Assembly: GCF_007097395.1 (NCBI RefSeq)
Contig: NZ_VKDC01000029.1
Location: 1 to 64,000, forward strand
Length of the DNA stretch: 64,000 nt
From: Fulvivirga sp. M361
GTDB taxonomy: Bacteria > Bacteroidota > Bacteroidia > Cytophagales > Cyclobacteriaceae
Direction of reading: 5' to 3'
In this document: one piece after another, positions 26,676 through 35,665 of the stretch
How positions within the stretch are numbered: the first letter of the stretch is position 1
Layout of the letters: each line of letters opens with the position of its first letter
Notes under the pieces: model-generated
What the model was told of the DNA's origin: nothing
The model's input: the letters and a program-made list of their open reading frames with translations, nothing else
Databases searched by the model: none
Translations under genes and position numbers: made by a program

Positions 26676-27263
26676 TATGTTTTCATAGTCTTCTAATGTG
26701 TCAATATCCTTGAGTATTTCCTCGGTATTGATTTGTACTCGAATGATATGCCGTTGATTGTCTTGTACAATCTCTTTACATCCTTCCGGCTCTCGATGTG
26801 CCAGAATAGTCTTTTTGTAATGGGAAGAGAAAATTACAGGATTACCTTTTTCCTTTTTATAAAAAGGAACGATGATCTTTTTTGAATTTTGAGCATAATG
26901 CTTGTGGAAGACTTTGATCAACAGGTTGTACGTATCCGGTGTTATGAATGGCTGGTCCCCTAAACATATCATATAACCAGCTGCATTTGTGGCAGAATGT
27001 ACTCCTTTTTGAATAGAAGTGGTCATCCCTTTTTGATACTCTGTATTTTCTACGATCTGTATTCGGCCATTTTGATAGGGGAGCAGCTTATCTTTTGAAA
27101 AATCACTGGTAACTATAATAATATCGTTTATGTCACTTTTCATGAGATTATCAATGACCGTTGCTATGATTGTAGCCCCCTGAAAAGGTAAGAACAGCTT
27201 GTTTTCATCACCCATCCGCAATGACCTGCCTGCGGAAAGAACAATGGCTGTAACTTCAGGCAT
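26667..27263 (-). CDS. MocA-like molybdenum cofactor nucleotidyltransferase
   Basis: 198 residues. The nucleotide-binding N-terminus VLSAGRSLRMGDENKLFLPF has the GxxRMGxxK pattern of MobA/MocA enzymes; GDQPFITPDT provides the metal-binding Asp, and GNPVIF is the family substrate block. MocA adds CMP to molybdopterin for xanthine-oxidase-type enzymes. It overlaps mobA by 8 nt. The symbol mocA is probable but purine specificity cannot be read. Confidence 0.8.
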   Translation of the reverse strand: MPEVTAIVLSAGRSLRMGDENKLFLPFQGATIIATVIDNLMKSDINDIIIVTSDFSKDKLLPYQNGRIQIVENTEYQKGMTTSIQKGVHSATNAAGYMICLGDQPFITPDTYNLLIKVFHKHYAQNSKKIIVPFYKKEKGNPVIFSSHYKKTILAHREPEGCKEIVQDNQRHIIRVQINTEEILKDIDTLEDYENISG

Positions 27264-28386
27264 TTACTTTAGGCAATATGGAGGCCAGTTCATCCTGTGT
27301 ATTTACATTGGACAGGACTTCCGTTCGGTCAATTTTGAGTTCTTCAATATCGCTATTGATCAAGACCTTGCGTGGACATGAATATCCATTCGCCAGAAAT
27401 TGGAGTAAGACCGGGTAGGCCCTCGGCTCCCATAGTGTGATCAGTGGCTCAGGAAACCCGGTTTCCGGGTTGTGAAAGCACGTAGCCAGTTTCGAAGGGT
27501 TTCTATGCCGGATAAGATAGTCTAATGTTTTCTTATCCAGCAGAGGAATATCTGTGGCAATGGTGAGCCACGCGCTGTTAGGGTCTTTTCTAAAGGCCGA
27601 TAAAATGCCGCCATAGGGTCCAAGGTCATGGAAGCTATCAGCGATCAACGGATATTGAGTATCAAATACCGAAGCCTCATTTCTTACGGATATAAATGTC
27701 TCTTCACAAAAACCGCTCATGAGATCTGCCAGGTACTCGCGTTGTGGTTTTCCATGATAGTCAATGTTACCCTTATCTTGTCCCATACGCGTACTTTTTC
27801 CACCGGCCAGTACCAGCCCCTTGATGCCGGGAGTCTTACTGGAAATTTCATGTTTCAACACTCCGGTTATACCTTCAACGTCCTTGATGGAGAATACAGG
27901 AATTGACGCATAATCATCTACATGCTCTTCCAGGAAAGAAAAAACCTCTTGCTGACCGTCATCCAGTACAAATAGGGTGACATTGGTCAGGCGGTCCAGC
28001 TTACGTTCTAAAGACGCTCTTTTTTTCTCATTGATAAGGACGATCTGTTTTGCTGCCTTGAAGTGGTTCCCATTGATCAATACAGCATCGGATGTGTTGA
28101 ATAAAGATCTGAATCGGTAATCAATGGCTTCATCCTGAAACGTAAGCGCATGATGGTCAATATTGTCAGAATAAACGGTAGTAAATACGTCTTTTCGGGC
28201 CTCACTGTTATGGGCAGCATCAACGTAGCCTATGTGATGATCTGGTGAGAGAGACGTAGCCAGTTGTTGGCTGAAATTTTGGATAATATCACATGGCGCC
28301 CCCAGTATGGCGAATTCACTGCGATGGAATCGGCCCCCTTCAGGGACAGCTAGTTTGGCGTGTTTTTTATGGGGTTTTGAAGTCAC
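27256..28386 (-). CDS. mobA: MobA guanylyltransferase with degenerate MobB-like N-terminus
   Basis: 376 residues, nearly twice the length of MobA. The C-terminal half (about 186-376) is MobA: IKGLVLAGGKSTRMGQDKGN, DLGPYGGILSAF and ATDIPLLDKKT. The N-terminal half looks like a MobB-type GTPase fold, but where a P-loop would be expected it reads GAPCDIIQNF, without GK(S/T). It may have become a binding or structural domain. It overlaps moaC by 20 nt and mocA by 8 nt, consistent with one transcript. Confidence 0.85.
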   Translation of the reverse strand: MTSKPHKKHAKLAVPEGGRFHRSEFAILGAPCDIIQNFSQQLATSLSPDHHIGYVDAAHNSEARKDVFTTVYSDNIDHHALTFQDEAIDYRFRSLFNTSDAVLINGNHFKAAKQIVLINEKKRASLERKLDRLTNVTLFVLDDGQQEVFSFLEEHVDDYASIPVFSIKDVEGITGVLKHEISSKTPGIKGLVLAGGKSTRMGQDKGNIDYHGKPQREYLADLMSGFCEETFISVRNEASVFDTQYPLIADSFHDLGPYGGILSAFRKDPNSAWLTIATDIPLLDKKTLDYLIRHRNPSKLATCFHNPETGFPEPLITLWEPRAYPVLLQFLANGYSCPRKVLINSDIEELKIDRTEVLSNVNTQDELASILPKVNA

Positions 28387-28846
28387 TTTTTCCTCCTTTT
28401 TTTTCTAATAATCTGGTCTCACTGATAATGATATTATGTGAGAACCCTTTACACATATCGTAAATGGTAAGTGCAGCTACGGATGCACCGGTAAGGGCTT
28501 CCATCTCCACGCCCGTTTTGCCTGCTATTTTTGCCGTACATGTTATTTCTACCTCTTTATGGTCGTTGATCTCTATGTTTACCGAGCATTTATCCAGTCC
28601 CAATGGGTGACATAACGGGATCAGGTCGCTGGTTTTTTTTGCCGCCATAATACCCGCCAGTACGGCAGTTTGAAATACAGGTCCCTTTTTGGTATGGATC
28701 TCGTCATTTTCTAACCTGGAAATGATGGCCTCATCCAGGATTACTTTGGATAGGGCAGTGGCTGTACGTGCAGTTACTTTTTTCTCCGATACATCGACCA
28801 TTGTCGGGTCGCCTTTTTTATCCAGATGTGAAAATGTTTTTTCCAT
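28367..28846 (-). CDS. moaC: Cyclic pyranopterin monophosphate synthase MoaC
   Basis: 159 residues, full length. MoaC acts after MoaA to make cPMP. Visible are MVDVSEKKVTARTA, the LIPLCHPLGLDKCSV block with active-site His, and KTGVEMEALTGASVAALTIY. It is the first gene of the moaC-mobA-mocA operon. The 127 bp upstream separate it from the FGE-like gene. Confidence 0.94.
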   Translation of the reverse strand: MEKTFSHLDKKGDPTMVDVSEKKVTARTATALSKVILDEAIISRLENDEIHTKKGPVFQTAVLAGIMAAKKTSDLIPLCHPLGLDKCSVNIEINDHKEVEITCTAKIAGKTGVEMEALTGASVAALTIYDMCKGFSHNIIISETRLLEKKGGKSDFKTP

Positions 28847-28973
28847 GTAAACGAGGTATTTCTTATCGACTTTTTATACTTCAGAAGTGACTTTAATGTC
28901 TATTCAGCCTTTCGCTTTCTTAAAATTAACGAATTGGAATGGCTAACACCATGAAAGAGAATTGAAACTAAAG

Positions 28974-30014
28974 TCAATTCAAGTCTTTTACACATCGAAA
29001 CCCGGTATGGTTAAACCCGGAATCTTTGCTGGAGCTCATACGTCGGGCGACACGATACCCACTGCAATAGCTGTCGTTGCAAAGAAATGAACCTCCACGG
29101 ATCACATGCTTTGGCGAATAAGGTTCCCTTGGATCATAATACTGTTCTGACCCCAGGGGATTTGAGACCAGGCCCTTTGCCGCATCTTTCTGGTAGGCGG
29201 AGAAGTCATATTTATCATTACACCACTCCCAGACGTTCCCGGCCATATCGTATAGGCCATAACCGTTGGCAGAAAAAGATTTTACAGGAGCTGTGCCGTA
29301 ATGACCATCCAGCACATGATTTTGATGTGGAAAAATACCTTGCCAAAAATTGGCTTTATCGGTTGCCTCAGCAATAGGTGTGTTACCCCACGGATATTTA
29401 ACATCTTTGAGCCCGCCCATAGAGGCCCATTCCCACTCGGCTTCGGTGGGGAGTCTTTTACCTGCCCATTGGGCGTAAGCCTGTGCATCATCCCAGGCGA
29501 TGTGGACAGCGGGATGGTCCATACGACCCTCAATGGAGCTACCAGGCCCTTCGGGTTGGCGCCAGTTTGCTGCTGTGGTCCACTGCCACCATTGGCTATA
29601 ATCGTTGAAATCCTGAACAGGGTCTTCCGTTTCTTTGAAAACAAGTGAACCTGCCCGTAGCACTGAATCAGGTGGTTTCGGTGTTCCTTCAGGTACTTGT
29701 TTTTTGATCTCCTCCCAATCAATGTCCCTTTCGGCAATGGTCACATAACCCGTTTCTTCAATGAAGCGCGCAAATTGAGCATTGGTGACCTCAGTGACGT
29801 CCATGTAAAACGTGCCCACTTTCACCTCGTGTCTTGGAAACTCATCTTGATAAGCCTGGTCGGATTTGCCCCCCATTTCAAATTGGTTTCCCGGTATAAG
29901 TACCATACCTTCCGGGGTGTCTGCCCCGTTTGACTCTTCAGAAGGAGGAGAACATGCCTCCATTCCTATGAAAATAAGTGCCAGTATAACCGCTAAATTC
30001 TTTCTGTAAATCAA
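28974..30014 (-). CDS. Formylglycine-generating enzyme, lipoprotein
   Basis: 346 residues. A lipoprotein signal ends at MEAC near residue 21. The FGE-sulfatase (SUMF1) domain covers about 35-346: MVLIPGNQFEMGG, TEVTNAQFARF, RLPTEAEWEWA and GNVWEWC. RGGSFLCNDSYCSGYRVARR holds the Cys pair (312 and 317) matching the copper-binding catalytic cysteines of genuine FGEs, and GFRC follows. So it probably oxidises Cys in CxPxR sulfatase motifs; the sulfatase at 15979-17550 is a plausible client. Unusually, it is itself predicted to be exported. Confidence 0.8.
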   Translation of the reverse strand: MIYRKNLAVILALIFIGMEACSPPSEESNGADTPEGMVLIPGNQFEMGGKSDQAYQDEFPRHEVKVGTFYMDVTEVTNAQFARFIEETGYVTIAERDIDWEEIKKQVPEGTPKPPDSVLRAGSLVFKETEDPVQDFNDYSQWWQWTTAANWRQPEGPGSSIEGRMDHPAVHIAWDDAQAYAQWAGKRLPTEAEWEWASMGGLKDVKYPWGNTPIAEATDKANFWQGIFPHQNHVLDGHYGTAPVKSFSANGYGLYDMAGNVWEWCNDKYDFSAYQKDAAKGLVSNPLGSEQYYDPREPYSPKHVIRGGSFLCNDSYCSGYRVARRMSSSKDSGFNHTGFRCVKDLN

Positions 30015-30416
30015 TTTTTGATAAAGTTAAAGTCGTTTTAAAGGTACTGATTTATGTACTATTCCTTTTAAAATGATGTTTGCGAATACTTTTTCGGGGG
30101 TAATGAGTATAATAATCTTAAATCATTCTGACATCTTGTAAGAAATTTTGTGGTTAGCGGTACTAGTGTCGTGTCAATGATTAAATGACATATCCGATGT
30201 TGATTATGCGTAGTGTTTCCAGGAACCAGCGCTATTCGATGAGTAGGCCTCGGCAATAATCATTAGGCAAAGTTTATAGATACATTATTGCTGACGGCCT
30301 GTTGCTTACTGCTGACCTTATTCATAGGTTAATCGTTATGTTCATGGTAAGTAAGGATTGAAAATAGAGACAATGCAGCAGTGACATGACACCAGTGGTG
30401 TCAGTAGCAAGTAAAT
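30015..30416. other. Intergenic region upstream of the sigma factor gene
   Basis: No supported gene. Divergent promoters for the FGE-like and sigma-factor genes should lie here. A perfect palindrome sits at 30387-30403. A 62-codon minus-strand frame (30068-30256) lacks family features. Confidence 0.4.
30387..30403. promoter_or_regulatory. Palindrome just upstream of the ECF sigma gene
   Basis: TGACACC, AGT, GGTGTCA: perfect 7-bp arms with a 3-bp centre, 13 nt before the start codon. It could be an operator or an mRNA hairpin at the ribosome site. Confidence 0.35.
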
Positions 30417-30929
30417 ATGACAGAAAGAGAGCAAAAATTAATTTTTGATCACTGGTTGAAAGACTATCGCTCACTACTTTTTAAAGTAGTGCGGTCCTAT
30501 GCGTTTACTGCAGATGACCAGGAAGACCTGTTCCAGGATATCATAATCCAGGTGTGGCGTTCAGTACCGAACTATCGAAAAGAATCCGCAGTATCTACCT
30601 GGCTCTATCGTGTATCACTGAACACTGCTATTAAATGGATGAAAAAAGAGCGAAAGCACCAGGATGGCCGCCAGTCGATGGAGCATGTAGCTTATGTGCT
30701 TAAAGAAAGTGTGGACGAGCCTGATGAACGGTTGACATGGCTTTATGAAGAAATAGGAAAACTCAACGAAATAGACCGATCGATTACCTTGTTATTACTG
30801 GATGGCTTTAGTTATAAAGAGATGTCCAATATCATTGGTATTACGGAAAGTAATGTAGGAGTTAAGATCAACCGAATTAAAAAATATTTGATCACTAAAT
30901 CTGAAAAATATGATCACTATGGAGTTTGA
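30417..30929 (+). CDS. ECF-type sigma-70 factor
   Basis: 170 residues. Sigma region 2 covers about 10-80 (DDQEDLFQDIIIQVWRSVP, with YRKESAVSTWLYRVSLN) and region 4 about 105-160 (EIDRSITLLLLDGFSYKEMS, then IGITESNVGVKINRIKK). It would direct RNA polymerase to a specific regulon. It overlaps the following membrane-protein gene by 20 nt, or 11 nt if that gene starts at 30919, a typical sigma and cognate-regulator layout. Confidence 0.88.
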   Translation: MTEREQKLIFDHWLKDYRSLLFKVVRSYAFTADDQEDLFQDIIIQVWRSVPNYRKESAVSTWLYRVSLNTAIKWMKKERKHQDGRQSMEHVAYVLKESVDEPDERLTWLYEEIGKLNEIDRSITLLLLDGFSYKEMSNIIGITESNVGVKINRIKKYLITKSEKYDHYGV

Positions 30930-31521
30930 TGATATAAGAAAAATATGGGACGGACAGAATAACAGGCCGCTGTATGTGATAGACGAAGATGCTCTGCACA
31001 GGCGTATTTTGTTGAAAAAGAAACAATCACGACGGTTGGCCAATACTACGGAGTGGGTCATGGCAGGCGCTAACTTTTTGGCCAGCTCAATGATCTTAAC
31101 GGCCATCTTCCTAAAGAATAACGCGAATATTTTTTCTTACATTACGATGGGATTCATGGCATTGACCCCATTGTACATTTTTTACATCCGCCGTCAAAGA
31201 AAGACACAGGAAAAGGCATTTGAAAGTTCTGTTTCAGGTGATTTGGATCATGCCATTTCCAACGCCACTTTTCAGGTAAGGTTGTCAATGGTTATGCGCT
31301 GGTACTTACTGCCAATAGCTGTATTAACCCTTCTCAGTGTCTGGTCAGAGGACATCTCTTATTGGTTTTTGTTAGGTGTGGTTGTGTTTTTTTGCGCTAC
31401 TTTTTATGCCAGTAGCTGGGAACATAGGTTGTATGTATCTAAAAAGAGACGGCTCATTGATTTACGAAATAAATTGGGTAAGGAAGATCTGCCGAACCAC
31501 TCAAACCTTCAGGAGAGCTAG
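30910..31521 (+). CDS. Membrane protein, possible partner of the ECF sigma factor
   Basis: 203 residues with four likely membrane helices near 47-64, 70-88, 128-145 and 148-165, a 45-residue cytoplasmic N-terminus (FDDIRKIWDGQNNR) and a basic C-terminus. The position and the cytoplasmic head before the helices suggest an anti-sigma role, but no zinc-binding HxxxCxxC motif is present. ATG 30919 is an alternative start. It overlaps the convergent DsrE-like gene by 4 nt. Confidence 0.65.
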   Translation: MITMEFDDIRKIWDGQNNRPLYVIDEDALHRRILLKKKQSRRLANTTEWVMAGANFLASSMILTAIFLKNNANIFSYITMGFMALTPLYIFYIRRQRKTQEKAFESSVSGDLDHAISNATFQVRLSMVMRWYLLPIAVLTLLSVWSEDISYWFLLGVVVFFCATFYASSWEHRLYVSKKRRLIDLRNKLGKEDLPNHSNLQES

Positions 31522-32066
31522 AATTTTAGCAGGACATAACCTTTCAATTGATAGGTAGTCACTGTGGTAAGCATGGAAGTGGCGATTTCTACTTCCGGCA
31601 ATACTTTTTTAACAGGGATTTCCCTGCCGATCAATGATTGACCACAAACCGCAAGTTTTACACCGGCGTCTTTTAGTTCTTTTATAAGCGCGATGTTCGG
31701 GTTGTCTGTCCCAAACCTATCTTTGAATGCACTATTTTTCATAATAGTATAAGCTACCGGGCCGTGAATGGCCAGTACTACTTTCATTTTACTTATATCA
31801 GCGCCGCTCACCGCATGCAAATTGATCATACGTGCCACATTCTTTAATCCCCAGGCTATTTCCTTGGGATCGCTTGCTCCGGACACTACATCTATGATCA
31901 CCTTATATTCAGCCTCAGGGTCAGCTTTTACCGTTGCTTCCGGTATATCGTATATGCCACCGAAGTTTTTAATTACCGGGTTGATTTTTTCTTGTGCCTG
32001 GATGCTCAGGCTGACGAAAATACCTATTGAACAAATGAGTGTTTTTATCATGACTTTAAAATTCAT
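31518..32066 (-). CDS. Exported DsrE-like protein
   Basis: 182 residues with a signal peptide (KTLICSIGIFVSLSIQAQ). The mature part resembles the DsrE/DsrF-like fold: YKVIIDVVSGASDPKEIAWG, MKVVLAIHGPVAY and LIKELKDAGVKLAVCGQSL, with one Cys at the usual active-site position. DsrE relatives handle sulfur species; the exported single-Cys form has no settled role. It overlaps the cyclo-ligase gene by 11 nt and is last in the bshC operon. Confidence 0.7.
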   Translation of the reverse strand: MNFKVMIKTLICSIGIFVSLSIQAQEKINPVIKNFGGIYDIPEATVKADPEAEYKVIIDVVSGASDPKEIAWGLKNVARMINLHAVSGADISKMKVVLAIHGPVAYTIMKNSAFKDRFGTDNPNIALIKELKDAGVKLAVCGQSLIGREIPVKKVLPEVEIATSMLTTVTTYQLKGYVLLKF

Positions 32067-32625
32067 ATAATTTAAAAGGACTTACACAGGCGTCCATTTG
32101 AATATCGTGTTGATCTGTATAATCTATTATATCCAATGGCGGTGCTAACGTTAATCCTACCTTCTTTACGTGAGGAGTTTTCACCAGAAAACGATCATAA
32201 TATCCTTTTCCATAGCCAATACGGTGCCCGTTTTTATCAAAAGTGACTAAGGGAATGAGTACCATATCAATTTCATCCGGGTCAGCCATCACGGCATCTA
32301 CCGGTTCCGGGATGCCCCATTTATTCGTTTTAAACTGAGTATTGGCATTGATCTCATAATGTGCCAACTGTCCATCAGGCAGTGTTCTGGAGGTCATAAA
32401 GCGCATGTCCGGGTGAGCTTTGCGTGTATGGTTCATCAAAGACCATGTATCGACCTCTTTTTTACGTTCAATCGGGAGAAACAAATGAATACATGACACA
32501 CCTGCAAGGGAAACATTCTTATTGAAAGTAACTACGAGCGATTCATTTCTGCTCAGAAATTCGTCTTTTGATAGAAACAAGCGCTTTTCAAGATATACTT
32601 TGCGCAATACCTGCTTATCCACCAT
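32056..32625 (-). CDS. 5-formyltetrahydrofolate cyclo-ligase
   Basis: 189 residues, normal length. It converts 5-formyl-THF to 5,10-methenyl-THF with ATP. Family marks are LRKVYLEKR, FLPIERKKEVDT and the glycine-rich IGYGKGYYDRFL at about 138-149. It overlaps bshC by 11 nt and the DsrE-like gene by 11 nt. Confidence 0.9.
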   Translation of the reverse strand: MVDKQVLRKVYLEKRLFLSKDEFLSRNESLVVTFNKNVSLAGVSCIHLFLPIERKKEVDTWSLMNHTRKAHPDMRFMTSRTLPDGQLAHYEINANTQFKTNKWGIPEPVDAVMADPDEIDMVLIPLVTFDKNGHRIGYGKGYYDRFLVKTPHVKKVGLTLAPPLDIIDYTDQHDIQMDACVSPFKLYEF

Positions 32626-34174
32626 TATCCATTACGTAAAACCTGTAATCAAACGGGTCAAAATACGTAATTAATTGGGCGATGAATGCAGTATTTTCCA
32701 AATAAAAATCGAGAAAATTATTTGTCCGTTCCTGTAGGCTGCCATTTGGGAAAAGGTGGTCCAGAACCGATTCCATTTGTCGAAGTTTATCCGATTGTTG
32801 TCTTTTTTCAGCGCGGATGAATTTCTTTTCAATTACCTCCAGGCTGTGCTTTGCCTTAGCTTGTTGAGCTTCCACATGATCCATTAACGTTGGATCGATG
32901 ATTTGTGCTTGTTCTTTGATGCTGTTAAATAGATCCAGGACTTCTTTTACCTGTCCGTTAAGATATATCTTATGATCAGCATATTTTGTGGCAGTTTTTG
33001 CCAGGAGTTGATGTTTTTCCGTAAATAATTCAGCGGTTTCAAAACCGATCTTATCCCATTTTTTCCGGACATAGGCAGGTACTACCAGTCCGAAGTTTCT
33101 GGGCATTAAAATGGGGAAAGCTTCCTCATAGTGATCGAATACCGTTTTCAATTGCATCCAGTAGGCTACTTCGGCCGGGCCTCCTATGTACGCCAGGTTA
33201 GGCAATATCTTTTCCTGGTATAGTGGTCTTAGAATAACGTTAGGGCTCAGTTTTTCAGGCTCTTTTTGGATCAATGACACGAGTTCTTTTTTATCTAGTG
33301 TCAATGCCGAATTTAATACCTCATACTTCTCACCCTTTACCTCTATACGCTCTCTCAGCTGCTCTGCCAGGTAGAAAAAGTTAATACTTCGTGCAGATAC
33401 CTGTGTTTTATAGCCAAGGTTATTGATTTTTTCAGATTGCTCGTCTACAAGCCTCTTGGATGTATGATGGAACAGGTCGTCCGTCATAACGTCAGAGATC
33501 TGTTGTTTTAACTCGCGTCTGTCTGCATCTACTACGATTATGCCGTAGTCACCAAAAAGATGATTTACATAGTTTCTGGCTGCATCAGCAAGGCTTTGTT
33601 CTTTATAAGCTTTTTTGAAAAAATCAGGAACTCCCGGTATAGCGTCGATAAAATTCTGGAAGGTACTCAAGTCGAAATGGCCTACCGCACCACTCTGGTC
33701 TGTATTCCATGTATATTTTTTTTCGTTGAAGCGAAAATGGTTGATCTCTTCAAAATCATGATCTTCTGAGGCCATCCAGTATACCGGAACGAAATTATGA
33801 TCAGGATATGCCGCTGATAATTCGCGGCACGTATTGATGACGGTGACGATTTTATAAATAAAATAAAGAGGTCCGGTAAAAAGGTTGAGTTGGTGGCCGG
33901 TGGTGATAGTATAGGTATTTTCCTCTGCTAGCAGCTGGAGATTCTTTTTTACATGATCGGTAACAGGGAGCTTGTCATACTGCTCCTCCAGGGTCTGACA
34001 GAGTATTTTACGTTTTTCTGCAGCAAACTTTTTGTTGGCGATCTGTGCTTTGAAACTCTCGATTTCAGGGGTGCCTCCATAGAACTCTCTAAGCTCGGCT
34101 TTCCCCTCCAAATAGTCCAGGAACAGCTTGCCAAAGCGCTTTGTTTTTTGCAGGTCAACCTTTTCTATCGCCAT
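32615..34174 (-). CDS. bshC: Bacillithiol synthesis cysteine-adding enzyme BshC
   Basis: 519 residues. BshC joins cysteine to GlcN-malate in the last step of bacillithiol synthesis. Matches to the family: TITTGHQLNLFTGPLYFIYK, VPVYWMASEDHDFEEINHF and YIGGPAEVAYWMQLK. A coiled coil lies near residues 415-460. It heads a three-gene overlapping operon; the organism should use bacillithiol as a low-molecular-weight thiol. Confidence 0.92.
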   Translation of the reverse strand: MAIEKVDLQKTKRFGKLFLDYLEGKAELREFYGGTPEIESFKAQIANKKFAAEKRKILCQTLEEQYDKLPVTDHVKKNLQLLAEENTYTITTGHQLNLFTGPLYFIYKIVTVINTCRELSAAYPDHNFVPVYWMASEDHDFEEINHFRFNEKKYTWNTDQSGAVGHFDLSTFQNFIDAIPGVPDFFKKAYKEQSLADAARNYVNHLFGDYGIIVVDADRRELKQQISDVMTDDLFHHTSKRLVDEQSEKINNLGYKTQVSARSINFFYLAEQLRERIEVKGEKYEVLNSALTLDKKELVSLIQKEPEKLSPNVILRPLYQEKILPNLAYIGGPAEVAYWMQLKTVFDHYEEAFPILMPRNFGLVVPAYVRKKWDKIGFETAELFTEKHQLLAKTATKYADHKIYLNGQVKEVLDLFNSIKEQAQIIDPTLMDHVEAQQAKAKHSLEVIEKKFIRAEKRQQSDKLRQMESVLDHLFPNGSLQERTNNFLDFYLENTAFIAQLITYFDPFDYRFYVMDNGG

Positions 34175-34237
34175 AGTAACACTAACATTTTTGAGTACAA
34201 GTGTTAAACTGCATTCCTGACTTCAAGGTTCAAAAAA

Positions 34238-35551
34238 TTACAATATCGGTTCGCCATATAGATCAAATTCTGTTGCATCCCTGATCTTTACATTAACGAA
34301 ATCGCCAAGCCTGAGGTGAGTATTTTTTGTTTCTATAATTACTTCATTGTCAACCTCAGGAGAGTCGAATTCTGTACGGCCTATGAAACGGCCACCTTCT
34401 TTCCGGTCTACGAGTACTTTATAGGTGTGTCCTATCCGGGTTTGATTAATGTCATATGAAATGCCTTCCTGCAGCTGCATGATCTGGTTGGCCCGGTCCT
34501 GCTTTACTTCTTCAGGTACATCATCTTCAAAGTTATGGGCATGGGTCTGCTCTTCATGGCTATAGCTGAATATTCCCAGCCGTTCAAACCTGGACCTTTC
34601 CACGAAACCGGCCATTTCTTCAAAATCTGCTTCTGTTTCTCCCGGATATCCGGCAATAAGCGTGCTACGTATAGCTATACCTGGCACAGTATCGCGAATG
34701 GTCTGAATAAGCTCCTCTTGTTTTTCACGGGTAGTACCTCTTCTCATATGCTTTAGAATTTTGGTCGATCCATGCTGTAAAGGCATGTCCAGGTAGTTGC
34801 ATATATTACTTCTTTCAGCCATCACCTTTAAAATATCCAGCGGAAAACCAGTAGGAAAGGCATAATGAAGTCTGATCCACTCTATGCCCTCAATGTCAGA
34901 GAGATGCTTGAGGAGTTCCGCCAGGTTTCTTTTCTTATATATGTCCAGGCCATAGTAGGTAGAATCCTGGGCGATCAAAAGCAGCTCTTTCACACCATTT
35001 CTGGCCAGGTTACTTGCTTCAGTCACTAGCTGTTCTATAGGTTTGGAAACATGTTTTCCGCGCATCAGAGGTATGGCACAAAAAGAACAAGGCCGGTCAC
35101 ACCCTTCTGCTATTTTTAGATAAGCATAGTGGTTGGAAGTGGTCAGTATCCTTTCTCCAACCAACTCATTTTTGTAATCCGCGTTAAACTTTTTGAGAAG
35201 CAACGGAAGTTCCATTGTTCCGAAAAATGCATCTACCTGGGGTATTTCACTCTCCAGATCATCTTTATAGCGTTGTGAAAGGCATCCTGTAACGTACAAC
35301 TTTTCAATTAACCCTTCTTCCTTTGCATCGGCATACCTTAGAATCGTGTCAATGGATTCTTGCTTGGCATTATCTATAAACCCACAGGTGTTGACAATAA
35401 CTACATTTGCATCGTCTTTTTGTGATTCGTGCTCGGCATTTACGTCATTCCCTTTCAGCTGGGTTAGCATTACCTCAGAGTCCACCAGGTTTTTAGAACA
35501 ACCGAGTGTGACAATATTAACTTTTTCTTTTTTTCTACCCTTTGTTTTCAC
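34238..35551 (-). CDS. rimO: Ribosomal protein S12 methylthiotransferase RimO
   Basis: 437 residues. The N-terminal UPF0004 domain has LGCSKNLVDSE and VVNTCGFIDNA with [4Fe-4S] cysteines, the radical SAM cluster is CDRPCSFC, and a C-terminal TRAM-like domain is present. It methylthiolates an Asp of ribosomal protein S12. The gene stands alone between bshC and the divergent DUF6452 gene. Confidence 0.94.
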   Translation of the reverse strand: MKTKGRKKEKVNIVTLGCSKNLVDSEVMLTQLKGNDVNAEHESQKDDANVVIVNTCGFIDNAKQESIDTILRYADAKEEGLIEKLYVTGCLSQRYKDDLESEIPQVDAFFGTMELPLLLKKFNADYKNELVGERILTTSNHYAYLKIAEGCDRPCSFCAIPLMRGKHVSKPIEQLVTEASNLARNGVKELLLIAQDSTYYGLDIYKKRNLAELLKHLSDIEGIEWIRLHYAFPTGFPLDILKVMAERSNICNYLDMPLQHGSTKILKHMRRGTTREKQEELIQTIRDTVPGIAIRSTLIAGYPGETEADFEEMAGFVERSRFERLGIFSYSHEEQTHAHNFEDDVPEEVKQDRANQIMQLQEGISYDINQTRIGHTYKVLVDRKEGGRFIGRTEFDSPEVDNEVIIETKNTHLRLGDFVNVKIRDATEFDLYGEPIL

Positions 35552-35647
35552 AGCGCCACTTCATATTTGTGGCACAAAATTAGTGATAGCAAATGTCAAT
35601 AGCGAATGGATGTTCATTCAATACCATATGATTCATAAAGCAATGTT

Positions 35648-35655
35648 TATATTTG
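35648..35655 (+). promoter_or_regulatory. Bacteroidota -7 box TATATTTG
   Basis: Matches TAnnTTTG and lies 10 nt before the DUF6452 start codon. No clear -33 TTTG is seen. Confidence 0.4.
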
Positions 35656-35665
35656 TGCCTTTCTA

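Noticed and set aside
30068-30256. 62-codon minus-strand frame upstream of the sigma factor
   Set aside because: No signal, motif or operon context; likely chance in a promoter region.
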